Below, piece after piece: positions 32,401 through 40,300 of a stretch of DNA of 44,634 bases. Below the pieces are notes generated by a model. That model searched no databases. It was not told the DNA's origin and saw only the letters and a program-made list of their open reading frames with translations. The translations under genes were made by a program, and so were the position numbers. How positions within the stretch are numbered: the stretch's first letter is position 1; every line of letters begins with the position of its first letter. The stretch comes from an uncultured Bacteroidales bacterium (GTDB lineage: Bacteria > Bacteroidota > Bacteroidia > Bacteroidales > Paludibacteraceae): positions 1-44,634 of the forward strand of contig ONBH01000017.1 in NCBI GenBank assembly GCA_900316005.1, read 5' to 3'.

Positions 32401-33225
32401 CTCGACTACCGACAGATGTACATGGTCTATACCGCTACCGACAACAGCATGCATATCTTTGGCGACAAGCTCAGCGAAGACTCTTTGCGCATCACCGTGC
32501 AAGGTGGCGGTAAATGGAATGCACTGCCTTGTCTCTTAGACCAAGTCACCATTCTCAATGAAGCCCTCAGCGACTATTACGGCCATGCCTCTGTCGGCGA
32601 CCTTATCAAGGCGCACAACCGTTTTGCAGTCTTCTCGAGCGACAACCGCTGGGTGGGTGACCTCACCGCGTTGACGCCGGGCGAGGGATACCTCTTCCGC
32701 CGCATGGGCGAAGGACCTGTCACCTTCCGCTTCTTCCGTTCAGAGAATCCGGCACCCGCTCGCGCCAACACCAACGCCAACGCCGATGCCGCCACCAATA
32801 TGACCATGATTGCTCGAATCGAAGCGGGTGATGCGAAGATGGAAAATACCACCCTCTACGCCTACATCGGTTCCGACCTCGTCGGTGTCGCCGAACCTTT
32901 CACCTCCCCTGAGGGGAGGCCGGGTGGGGTTCCCCTCTATTTCCTGACCATCTCCTCCGATGCCATCGGCAGCACCCTCCGCTTCGAACTCGCCGACGGC
33001 ACGGTCCTCACTCCCTCTCCTTGTGGAGAGGGCCGGGGAGAGGTTCTCTCGTATGATGCCGATGCGCACTATGGTTCGCTCACCTCGCCCGTTGTACTAA
33101 CGACGAACGACGAACTGCTAACGACTAAAGTATTCGAAAACGGACATATTTACATCATCCGCGGCGGCGAACGCTATGATATGACCGGCAAACGAATCGT
33201 CAATAAATCGTCCAATCATAAATAA
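23497..33225 (+). CDS. Giant exported modular protein 1 (LamG, BACON, carboxypeptidase-regulatory domains)
   Basis: 3242 residues. Signal peptide 1 to about 25 (cleavage near ATA-NN). Modules that can be seen: an N-terminal beta region (about 26-300); a fibronectin-like stretch (about 300-370); two carboxypeptidase-regulatory-like sandwiches (about 867-950 and 960-1040; GAVRQTDNSGMAGVTVTL and SGRVLFQKSTIPVSG); a central Ser/Thr-rich variable region (about 1405-1780); a conserved part with PRDKWVMNTLSARDSVG (about 1990); an Ig-like Big_5-type domain (about 2125-2185); two LamG jellyroll domains (about 2182-2345 and 2402-2545); a BACON-like domain (about 2698-2778; LPRWLTVSPAQGTL); a GWNWIS module; and two copies of a YVYAIYNNECIGVAHP / LYAYIGSDLVGVAEP module. 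It ends FENGHIYIIRGGERYD then TGKRI, like a truncated T9SS signal. The last eight residues come from a heptad array. Likely displayed at the surface; no enzyme motif seen. Confidence 0.85.
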   Translation: MKKCFLRFAAVVWLMTMFAGVATANNDFLEQTQNYSVTPKGNGVLHFKIPIWSYGRVNNYRLGIQSHVWYSSTYNAKPNNDVTHFFYFRSTDRQNTDNPDVNSTADVDLRANSGTIKITRTAGGGTVQINSGSGNKSLTLPAQKSMDGSFKRVVYLEFDWYLPENLISQKFYVGVDARIFKYSADDTNNDNIYKRIWVAVPDRMDGSDQLMAPELQSPYLYYMDDNGTPIRDGKAAIPYVVYQTPKSYTTSISATPVQVTNRAGAIVVSTTDSIQTGFQATFTLQPNADVTTTTTRSTNRIDIPAFHRIYNFTAIEQKDDMDSYNGRNVLMWTLRSPQVTDLMSTDYFEIQRATKSDYSDAITIALEPMESGKGNYSFIDDTRSADAQGVVHDTTTTYRELKWNDYLLSSEDGDPLCDMDLKLVAKSQVLPASPIYYRVRRASTAAWEWNHPFAQATTLNRHSFLAPLAATQADYTKDADFENNHKVHFRVRIDNAQIMDQGAVTPQNCELIPTFKTTRSIPDSITMTFRIDENTSSQVADISIRIPNSPYGKPLNRGDNVLTLPVNGVNYQIWIVIKSTTMSHNGYDHDFSLANFTFDSDHAAELDGAVFETFCKSRGVFGGRYDIFETGYRLMPGTGASHRMKQAQQRWAAVRDTIFRQMVDSMQRTVNPVAGAGRCMWDRGAQLILMRTLQETGTTVELNVPQDSIRRNDDGSWTAHITDVANMACTNYSYQVRIDPSASSIRFQSPNSLQPVAINGPSLYFNEAASITSFTASKGDAQRERKSGVMLQWIPSSAAVDEYVLMRIPKGSTNAADTLYRGLDNSYFDVAAAPGKHYEYTVVTRYECKRQRTDHSATAEGWRTPYGEISGAVRQTDNSGMAGVTVTLAANGQTIQTVTTKADGVFLFDSLTYGNGTQYTVTPTSQYGTFSFNNTSSAVATVTLAADKCVQQGIDFVNTSSVRLSGRVLFQKSTIPVSGVCFILNGDTVRRGGSPYTSGIDGNFELTIPKSMPCRLRVAKAGHTFANDGWLVVTGIDTTFSLVKALDGVRFYDRTKVRLVGRVAGGLDQQALPPALGFGKNNLGDNLQLVLQLDGDNTAHIVHNPDDLTQDTLHFTVDSTLAIYEQKRIIIRPNIRTGEYAVDLFPVKYKVVQATATGYATLLDVQAGMPSFDLTNAPLSVFNADSLGRHATYNARFDRIYRNPMQVGLQQLMYGMVQDGMGEENIGVSSIINQSRTIKLYRKDSTGAINYLFGHPIFQQGRTYQFRVGAYEDYYYNNNRYNTRDRVRLSGGTLKVYNGFKAGNNTATAQYPLDEKGEAMISVEVDNINLQATGTQALRTLDLAVEREGNTTDISAVRGFVTGNNIESGDIRAVDADIKILDILRDPPGSGSSCYLEKGATYKSNNTWSIAVKFGVNIESQIGTAFDQMVGVIAVTSFTGISTEAGKTHNVNLPLIGSGKYSRTVSYTYTTSEKISTSSSPSFIGDQGDVFVGHMNEVLYGSVRAVRVIDDSTFLLRQPAFQAGYIKEVAAAHDSNGNLYHFVIAKELALGSRMGTQFAYTQKHIANTLIPKLINERNALLIDAPDSVTAQSTANRLGKAVYWNQAESDDTKGLKGNYKQIVPKNVPDYSEVDKVEALNNIIVKWVSILAANERDKVMAFQSGKKVGTFSVSGGTSREYSETYSADWTGGGNFSFGLNLSSIGSFFSGGGSAIATGATAVSPYATALSNLTNSSQFTNHAANQFNDLKVAGKAVGVQWETKFKRVAEASFDGTFSGKNQTISRKMGFTIAPDNFGNTTVSVYRSSIDSIFDKSVMDLVHSKILPDPDMDNKYGSFVFFQEGGVSHCPYEGEVRTQWYYPGQFVLGNATVPIENPKMTLDRYSISNVPAEQAAVFRLTLVNDNTNTSGMAARGQYLSLSVEPQTNPNGAIILIDGEPLTSASTLTFFCEPGVPIVKTVQVRRGIVDDYEDLTLRFASTTCASIGVLTKLSVHFIPESSPVNIAYPRDKWVMNTLSARDSVGYYLPVTIDGFNIHHKNFDHIEFQYKLSTENNEAWVTACSFYADDELYNAATGNKAKIINGRIEPFRFYGERDPKELNYDLRAVSFCRYGSGFVTKSSPVISGTKDTRPPVLFGKASPANGILTLKDNISMRFSEPIAGNWLDEDNNFQILGVTNTTGITQTTSLYFDGENGHYARTKVERELAITDLSIDMLIKPASKNREMTLFSHGDAEYNFAFSLTADNRLKLTVTDAGEVSETLLSKKMGELSSTDFTRVIMVYDSQNETVRFYAGTQDITDKPSTRWMLQNDASIFRVGATIDSTTLFHGNMMETRIWTKPLTPAEISNTHLRHLTGYEYGLANYYPMNENKGEELSDLATGATLFAKGLSWTRPQGISLATNGDAVQLQPTYFARSEAEDYTLLFWFRSDNSMRDTVSLFGTSVNDSTTLEIALHNGEIQFRAGTVDVETAADLTDGNWHYCALVISKTFNNGSLAIDGKKLLLFPALETGALSGTKVWMAKGLRGHIDEVCLFEQPMPSELVREFYQQSPNGEEMGLINLLSFSELKRNAANVMELVFSPNNRRVFRDANGNVVQKVQPLIVGDLSAQADKRNSAPIRDRGQLTRLPFTWNYQLSDLMINIKAQPREINKRTMYLTVRDVEDINGNRLPSPVMWTVYADLNSVVWNARSHQEKLADNEQTHRFTMTITNTTGITRQFTIENLPRWLTVSPAQGTLNAEEQKTITFTIKAAELKIGTHHHMVYLTDDQGLTESLLLEVIKETEPPYTNVDLNKYPTNMSLCGRVLLTSNDKRQTTINTDPEDYVYAIYNNECIGVAHPMADNQLKANDIFLTIHGNDHMERKTIRFQLWKASTGKVYNLTPDRTIHYAHGAVLGCGNDEPVILTAGGSEMQTIALKRGWNWISTYLKTSEALRQVITAENPWTEGDIIKNPSGRSFCTYSRVEDDFVGPLKKLDYRQMYMVYTATDNSMHIFGDKLSEDSLRITVQGGGKWNALPCLLDQVTILNEALSDYYGHASVGDLIKAHNRFAVFSSDNRWVGDLTALTPGEGYLFRRMGEGPVTFRFFRSENPAPARANTNANADAATNMTMIARIEAGDAKMENTTLYAYIGSDLVGVAEPFTSPEGRPGGVPLYFLTISSDAIGSTLRFELADGTVLTPSPCGEGRGEVLSYDADAHYGSLTSPVVLTTNDELLTTKVFENGHIYIIRGGERYDMTGKRIVNKSSNHK
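32904..32932. repeat. GC-rich palindromic repeat inserted in giant gene 1
   Basis: CTCCCCT/AGGGGAG palindrome plus CCGGGTGGGGTT, read in frame as SPEGRPGGV. Giant 2 has unrelated sequence at the same point (IEGGDDEG), so this is a recent insertion in giant 1. Repeats of this form are common between genes in many bacteria. Confidence 0.7.
33011..33045. repeat. Second GC-rich repeat in giant gene 1 (CCCTCTCC...GGAGAGGG)
   Basis: CCCTCTCC and GGAGAGGG form a hairpin, followed by CCGGGGAGAGG; read in frame as PSPCGEGRGEV. Giant 2 has PASAGEGRREV at 44003-44035, which looks like an eroded copy, so this insertion is older than the one at 32904. Confidence 0.7.
33097..33128. repeat. Coding heptanucleotide array near the end of giant gene 1
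   Basis: CTAACGA, CGAACGA, CGAACTG, CTAACGA: four heptads, read as LTTNDELLTT just before the conserved end KVFENGHI. The same family as the array that ends the WbqC-like gene (8046-8087), there read as LTTND and then stop. Confidence 0.8.
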
Positions 33226-33272
33226 ATCGTCAAATCGTAAATCGTCAAATCGTAAATCGTCCAATCGTAAAT
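33197..33272. repeat. Heptanucleotide array (AAATCGT) at the giant 1 - acyltransferase junction
   Basis: About ten units of AAATCGT or CAAATCGT (7 or 8 bases) cover the end of giant gene 1 and the whole 50-base gap. They encode the final VNKSSNHK and the TAA stop. On the coding strand the unit junction gives TAA. Confidence 0.8.
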
Positions 33273-33275
33273 ATT

Positions 33276-34352
33276 ATGCGTCTTTTTTCCCAACAAGAAA
33301 TCAACACCGGTCGTCAGTACGCGGTGGATATGGCAAAGATGTTTGCTATCTTCTTCATGGTTATTATCCATACCTTTGAGAACGGCGAGGCCGAAATGGA
33401 CTCGGGTATCGGTTATTTCTTCGATTCCATCGTCGGTGCACAGTTCGGCGCTCCGGTCTTTATGGTGTGCATGGGTATCGGACTTACCTATAGCCGCAAA
33501 AGTGACAGCAAGACCATGGCACATCGCGGACTGCTGCTCCTGCTTGCCGGTTACCTGCTCAATATAGCGCGTGCTCTGCCGATGTTTCTGCTTGTGCCGG
33601 CTACGCACGACACGTCGTACTATGCTGATGGTATCAACGCGCTGACCGATGTCGATATCCTGCAGTTTGCGGGCATGGCGTTCCTGCTTTTAGCACTCTG
33701 CCGCAGACTCAATCTCAGTTTCGTATGGCTTTGCCTGCTGGCAATCGTTATGTCGGTGGCGGGTAGCTTTATCCGTAAGATGGATTTCGGTTCCTTCTGG
33801 ATTAACCTTCCCTGTAGCCTCATTATCGGTATCGATACCGAGTTGGTCAAGACCGATTTCCCCTTGCTGAACTGGTTTAGTTTTGTGGTAGCAGGCTACG
33901 GCTTCGGCCTCTTGCTGCGCCGTTGCACCGACTGCAACAAGCTCAATTGTTACATCCTGCCCGTTACGGCGCTGATATACGCAGCCTATACTGCTTACGC
34001 GTTGCCGCGCGGAATCGGTATGTTTGGCGACTGCCCGCAGGACTTCTACCATATGAACTTTCTGGATATGATCATCTGCCTTGACGCATCGCTGTTGGGT
34101 ATCAGTCTTTGTCATTTTATCGCCAAAGTGATGACCGACAACCTCATGCAGTCCGTCACGCGTATCTGCAATGACTTGACCAAGATCTATGTGGCTCAGT
34201 GGATCATCATCATGTGGCTCGTTCGCGGATTCATGACCGAATACATGGGGTGGGAACTCTCCATCGGCTGGCTCTTTGTGGTGGGTCTCGGTATCCTGGT
34301 GCTCTCCATCGGCTGGGCGCGCGTTAAACCCCTCTCTAAACTGAAAATTTAA
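33276..34352 (+). CDS. HGSNAT-like (DUF1624) multi-pass membrane acyltransferase
   Basis: 358 residues with about ten membrane spans. The N-terminal RQYAVDMAKMFAIFFMVIIHTFEN resembles the first helix of the heparan-alpha-glucosaminide N-acetyltransferase catalytic family, with a His in the membrane (IIHTFE) where that family has its active-site His. GAPVFMVCMGIGLTYSRK follows the usual second helix. The family moves an acyl group across or at the membrane onto a sugar; the acceptor here is unknown. A general acyltransferase-3 fold is the main alternative. Encoded between the two giants with 50- and 13-base gaps, so it is in the same unit, and may modify a glycan linked to them. Confidence 0.65.
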   Translation: MRLFSQQEINTGRQYAVDMAKMFAIFFMVIIHTFENGEAEMDSGIGYFFDSIVGAQFGAPVFMVCMGIGLTYSRKSDSKTMAHRGLLLLLAGYLLNIARALPMFLLVPATHDTSYYADGINALTDVDILQFAGMAFLLLALCRRLNLSFVWLCLLAIVMSVAGSFIRKMDFGSFWINLPCSLIIGIDTELVKTDFPLLNWFSFVVAGYGFGLLLRRCTDCNKLNCYILPVTALIYAAYTAYALPRGIGMFGDCPQDFYHMNFLDMIICLDASLLGISLCHFIAKVMTDNLMQSVTRICNDLTKIYVAQWIIIMWLVRGFMTEYMGWELSIGWLFVVGLGILVLSIGWARVKPLSKLKI

Positions 34353-34365
34353 TACCCGATACAAT

Positions 34366-37300
34366 ATGAAAAAGTTTCTTTTTGTAGCACTATTGCTCCT
34401 CTCACCCGTAGCCTTTAGCCTCTCGTCTCTGTTGGCTAACGACTACCTCGAAGTGTCGCGCCACTACCAAGCCTACTGTAGCGGCCGTAACACCATTCAC
34501 TTCAAGATCCCGGTATGGGCCTATGGCCGATGGAATGACTACCATCTCGACACCCTCGGTACGACCATCAGTTGGCAGGTGCAGGGCGAAGACTCCGAGG
34601 TCTTTATGCATATTGGCGGTGACGCCTATGGTGACAACCGTGAGAGTAACGACCGCGGTACATCTTACGTATGGATGTTGCGCAATGCGGATGGAACCGG
34701 CACCAAGGGCGGCATGATTAATGTTACCAATGAGTACTACGGCAACGAACAGCAGATTGAGTACATCAATGCCTGGTACCGAGTCGATGTGAAGCAACAG
34801 TCTGACGATAACTGTTCGCGTGTTACCATTCTGGAGTTCGACTGGTACCCGCCTGCGGAACTCAACAACAAGAAATTCAAGGTGTCCATCCATGCCGATA
34901 TCCGCAAGCGTGCCTCCACAAGCGCGGATTATTTCTTGGACTACACCTTCCCCAGCAGCTTCACCGGCGGCGACAACACCGCTGCCCCGCAACTCTATAC
35001 ACCTTATCTACATATGGTGAACGAGTTCGGTGTCACCGGCCGCGGTCTGGCAGCTATCCCCTTTTTCTCGCAGGCGAAGCCGATTCAGTACACCAATCCG
35101 CTCATCTCCGATACGATACAGCTCCGCGAAAATGCCGGTACCATGTTAGTACCTACCTCTGACTCGGGTTATTACGCCTTCGAAGCCTCCTTCCAGGTGT
35201 ATCGCAACGAGGAAACCGGACAAACCGAGAATATTAAATCCAATGCAATCGCGATTCCAGCTTACCACCGTATTCATGACTTCCTCGTTACTGCGCAGCA
35301 GGACGAACACGCCAGTTATACCGGCGCCAATGTGCTGACCTGGAGGCTCAAGTTCCCGCAAGCCAGGGATATGATACAGAGCGACTTCTTTGAGATTCAG
35401 CGTGCCTTTAAGAGTGACTTCTCCGATGCACTGACCGTCCAGCTACTGCCCATGACGCTGGGCGACAGTATCTATCGCTTTGTTGATGAGAATCGCACGG
35501 CGTGGAATGGTACGGAGTTGCGTACCGATACCATCGCTGCTCGCTTGTCTGTCAGCGAGACGGACTTTACCGTCTATGATGACGATGAAAACCCCGTAGC
35601 GGATGTGACCATGACCCTCACAGCCAACAAACTGGTTCTGCCCTCTGCACCGGTGTACTACCGTGTTCGTCGTACCTCGGCGGCGGTATGGGATTGGGAC
35701 CACGACTTCGCACGCTCCTTTGAGCTCTACAAGAGTACCTTCCTTGCGCCCCTCAAACAGACTCAAGTGGATTATACCTTGGATTCGAACTTTGTGAATA
35801 ACAAAGTGGTGCACTTCTGCATCGGTATCGATAACATGCAGATTGGCCCCCGTGCCCTCTCTATCGACGAGTGCGAGTTGAGCTACAACTCCATCCGCCC
35901 GCGTTCCAACGATGGTTGTGTCAACTATATCCTCGATTACCCGAGTGTCTATTGGGATAGGAACAACATACCGCGTCGACACTACAGCGATATCTTTATC
36001 TATGTTCGTACCGCTGATGGTCAGGAGCCTTATGGCCCCCGTCCCGGTACCTTGACCACCGGTGGTACGACCAAATTCCGTGTACCGGTTGGTAGTACCG
36101 TAGAGCGCCTCATTCGCCTCAAAGAGATTGGTATCCCCATTGATCTTGACTTGCGCACAGACAGTTTGGCTACGACCTATATGGGCGATGAAGCGCAAGA
36201 TAAACGTGAACAGATCACCTTCGATTATAACTCCTCATTCTTCAGTTGGTTCGGCTCTAAAACTGAATATGTAAAGGTCAAAAGTGAAATCAACAGTAAA
36301 GCCCCCGTGCCCTCGAGGGAGGTGGATAGTATCCTGACAGCGCGTAAAGAAGACTTAAAGCAGCTGTTATTCCCCAAGTTAGGCACCCTCAATGGCGGTT
36401 TTGGCCGTTGTACTTGGGATCGCACAGCGCGTCTCATCCTGCGTCGCACGATGGTAGAAACCGGTCAGGCCATTGACTTGCCGGTTCCCCAAGATAGCAT
36501 CATTCGTCTTCCGGACGGTAGTTGGATGGCTCATATGACGGATGTCGCCGACGCCCCCTGCACACACTACCGCTACCAGGTTCTCATTGACCAATCGCAT
36601 GCGACCCTGCGCGTAGCCGACTCTGTCTATTTGCAGCCGATTACCGTTAATGGCCCCGAACTCTATTCCGAGCAAGCGGCTGAGATCCGTTCCTTCACCG
36701 CTTCGCAGGGCGATGCCGGCGCCAATAGAAAGGATGGCGTACACCTCCAGTGGACGGTCAGCTCCATGGCAGTCGATTCCTTCGTCGTACGCCGAGTGAA
36801 GATGTATACGACGGAGTCGCCCGAGGTCATCTATCGCGGCGATGAAAACCATTTCTACGACAAGACCGCCATCCCGGGGCAGCACTACGAATACACCCTT
36901 ACGTCCTCTTATACCTGTAACGGGCATACCACCGACCGCTTCCTGACCGCCGAGGGTTGGCGTACAATCTATGGTCAAATCAGCGGTACCATTCAGATGC
37001 CTGATTATGCCGGCATGGCCGGCGTGCAGGTGAGCCTTTCTGCCAATGGTCAGACGCTCAGCACCGTTACCACAGGGGCTTCCGGCGCCTTCCTCTTTGA
37101 TAGCCTAACCTACAATATTGCACAAGGCACCGTTTATACTATCACGCCCACCTCGCAGTATGGTACTTTCAGTTACAATAACACCTCATCCGGTGTGGCT
37201 TCCGTATCCCTGGATGCGAACCATGCTGTCGTCGGCAATGTGAACTTCGTCAATACCAGCATCGTCCGCGTATCCGGTCGCGTGCTCTACGACCTATCCA

Positions 37301-40300
37301 CGATTCCTGTGGCAGATGCTTGCTTCATCCTCAACGGTGATACCATCCGCCGTGGCAACACCATCTATCGCACCGGTACCGATGGTAACTTCGAGATCAT
37401 CATTCCGCGTTCCATGCCCTGCCGCCTCCGCGTAGCCAAAGCCGGTCATGGCTTTGCCAACGATGGCTACCTCATCGCTACGGGTACGGATACCGTCTTC
37501 TCGCTGGTTAAGGCGCTGGATGGCGTCCGCTTCTACGACCGCACCAAGGTTCGCCTCGTCGGCCGTGTAGCCGGCGGTTTGGATCAGCAGGCTCTCAAGC
37601 ACGGCTTTGGACTGGGCCGCAATAACCTGGGTGATGACCTGCAACTGGTTCTCATGCTCGAGGGCGACAACACCGCTCATATCGTTCATGACCCCGATGA
37701 CCTGACACGTGACACACTCCACCGCTCGGTAGATGCTACCGATATCCTCTTCGAGCAGAAGCGTATCACGATTCGCCCCGATGTAGTCACCGGTGAATAT
37801 GCCGCTGACCTCTTCCCCGTCAAGTATAAGGTTGTCCAGGCCAATGCCAATGGCTACGCAACCCTCTTCCCTACCGGAACAAGCAGCGAGACCTTCGACC
37901 TTACCAACGCTCCGCTTACCGTCATCCGTGATACGCTTACCAATGGCAACCAACAGCAGACGACGGCCTACAATGCCATCTACGACCGCATCTATCGGGC
38001 ACCGGTACAGATTAAGATGACCCAACTGCTCTATGGTATGGAGAAAGCCGGCTACGGCGAGCAATACGGCGAATACACCGATATAGACGGTCATTCCTAC
38101 ACCATGTTGCTCTACCACGAGCAGAATGATAGTGCCGTTTATACCCTGGGGTATCCTGTCTTCCGCTACAACAGCCAGTACCAGTTCATGGTATCGGCGT
38201 ACGAGGAATACTGCTATAACAATAACCGCCAGAACGGTCTTATCGATCGCGTACCCTTACGCAGTGGCTCTGTTACAATTCGCAACGGCCTGCACTCCGC
38301 TACCGAGAGTCGTTCTTACCCGCTCGATAATGAAGGACGTAATACCTCCATCCTGCTCAAGAGCGATAATATCGACATTGCCAACTCCGGCACCGCTGCG
38401 CTGCGTAGCGTCAGCGCGGCACTGGTTACCGAGGGTAATACCGTCGAGACGGACCTCTTCCGTGCTTTCGTCAGCGGTAATGTGGTGAAGAATAATACCC
38501 TTCGTACCTCGGCTGCGGATATAATCTTGCTGGATGTCATCCGCGACCCGGGTGGAATGGGCAGTAGCTCCTGGCTGGAGAAGGGTAGTACCTACAAGTT
38601 CGGCTTTAGTTCGCGTACCTATTACAACTTCGGTTTGGAAGCCGGTATTAAATGGGCAGATGGTATCACCCAAAGTGTCGGTGTAGTGGCAGCACCGGCG
38701 GGTGCCGGAACCTATGCGGGTAATGATTATGAAACTCAGCGTGGGCTCACTCTCTCGATGCCGTTTACCTGGGAAGTGGACTGGACTAACAAGTACTACT
38801 ACGAATATACCACGAATACACGTATTGCCACCAGCGCCTCCTCTTCCGGAGTAGGTGCTAACGCGGATATCTATCTCGGTACCACACGCAGCGTTGTCAC
38901 CGGTCTTGCTAAGTCTGTCACGGTTATCTCCGACAGCCTCTGGCAGGCACGACAGGTGGCATACAACAACGGTGCACTCAAACTCCTGGCACAGGGTACA
39001 GACTCCGCCGGAAATACGTACTACCTCGTCACCGGTGAGAAGAATGTGTTCGGTGCCACTATTGCAAACACCTTCGCTTATACCCAGAAATACATTCTTG
39101 GGTCCGTCATTCCTGCTCTCGTTCGCGAGCGGGCAAGCCTCCTGGAAATCTTCCCCGACACCTTGTCGGCTTACGAGGCTGCCGATGAACGTGGCGAACC
39201 GGTCTATTGGTATAAAGGCGAGGCTGACCAGATTATCGGAACCGACACCCTCACGACGGATGTCTATGAGATGATAACACCCCGTTTCTCCGATGAACCC
39301 TTTATGGACCGTATAGCGTCTCTTGACCGCCGCATCATCAATTGGATAGCCATCATCATCTCGAATGAGAAGGAGAAAGTGATGGCACGCACAACGGGAC
39401 TTAAATATGGTACCTATTCGGTTAGCGGTGGCTCATCCTATTCCCAGTCTGATAGCTATGTGACCGGTGCCTCCTATTCCGAACTGCCGCAGGAATTCAA
39501 GGACTTGCTCATCTATAACCTGAAACAAAGCGGAACAAAGGTTCTCGAGCGTGCTACACTTGACAACCTCAAGAATATTCAGAATTTCTTCAAGAACAAA
39601 GGTAAAGAAATAGGAACCGATGTGGGTAAGATCATCAAACAAGATTTGTTGTTATATGAATGGAATAATGATACCAAGCAGACGGAGCAACATGCTCGTG
39701 ACCCGAAGACACTTCGTGGAAAGAGTGGTAATATGGAGTTCGAATATGTCATCGAACCGATCTTTAATTACACCAACGATGAGTTCCGCTCCAAGGAAGG
39801 TGGCAGCAGCCGCAAGGTAGGTTATACCATCTCGCCTGACCCGCACGGAGATATTACCGTCTCCGTCTATCGGGCTAATCTGGATAGTGTCTTCCAGCTT
39901 GAATCCAAGGTTCCACGTGATCAGACCAATATGGAAAACGACACCTTGCTCTTTGGTAGTTACGTCTTCTACACCGAAGCCGGTAGTTCCTATTGCCCGC
40001 ACGAGGATGAGGAACGTACACTCTTCTACAATGCCGGTACTGCCGTCATCGGTGGCGGTACGCTCTATACCGCCAAGCCCGAGTTAGCCATCAATACCCA
40101 TGAGATGACCAATGTGGCTGCTGACAAACCTGCTATCTTCCGCATTACCCTGATGAATAATGCCGACCAGCAGAACACCTTCCAATCCGGCGAGTTCATG
40201 CATCTCTCGCTCGCGGGTGGCAACCCCGATGGCGCGAAGGTGTATATCGACGGTGTGCCTATCGCTGCCGGCTATCCGATTTACCTTGTAGCAGGTACCC

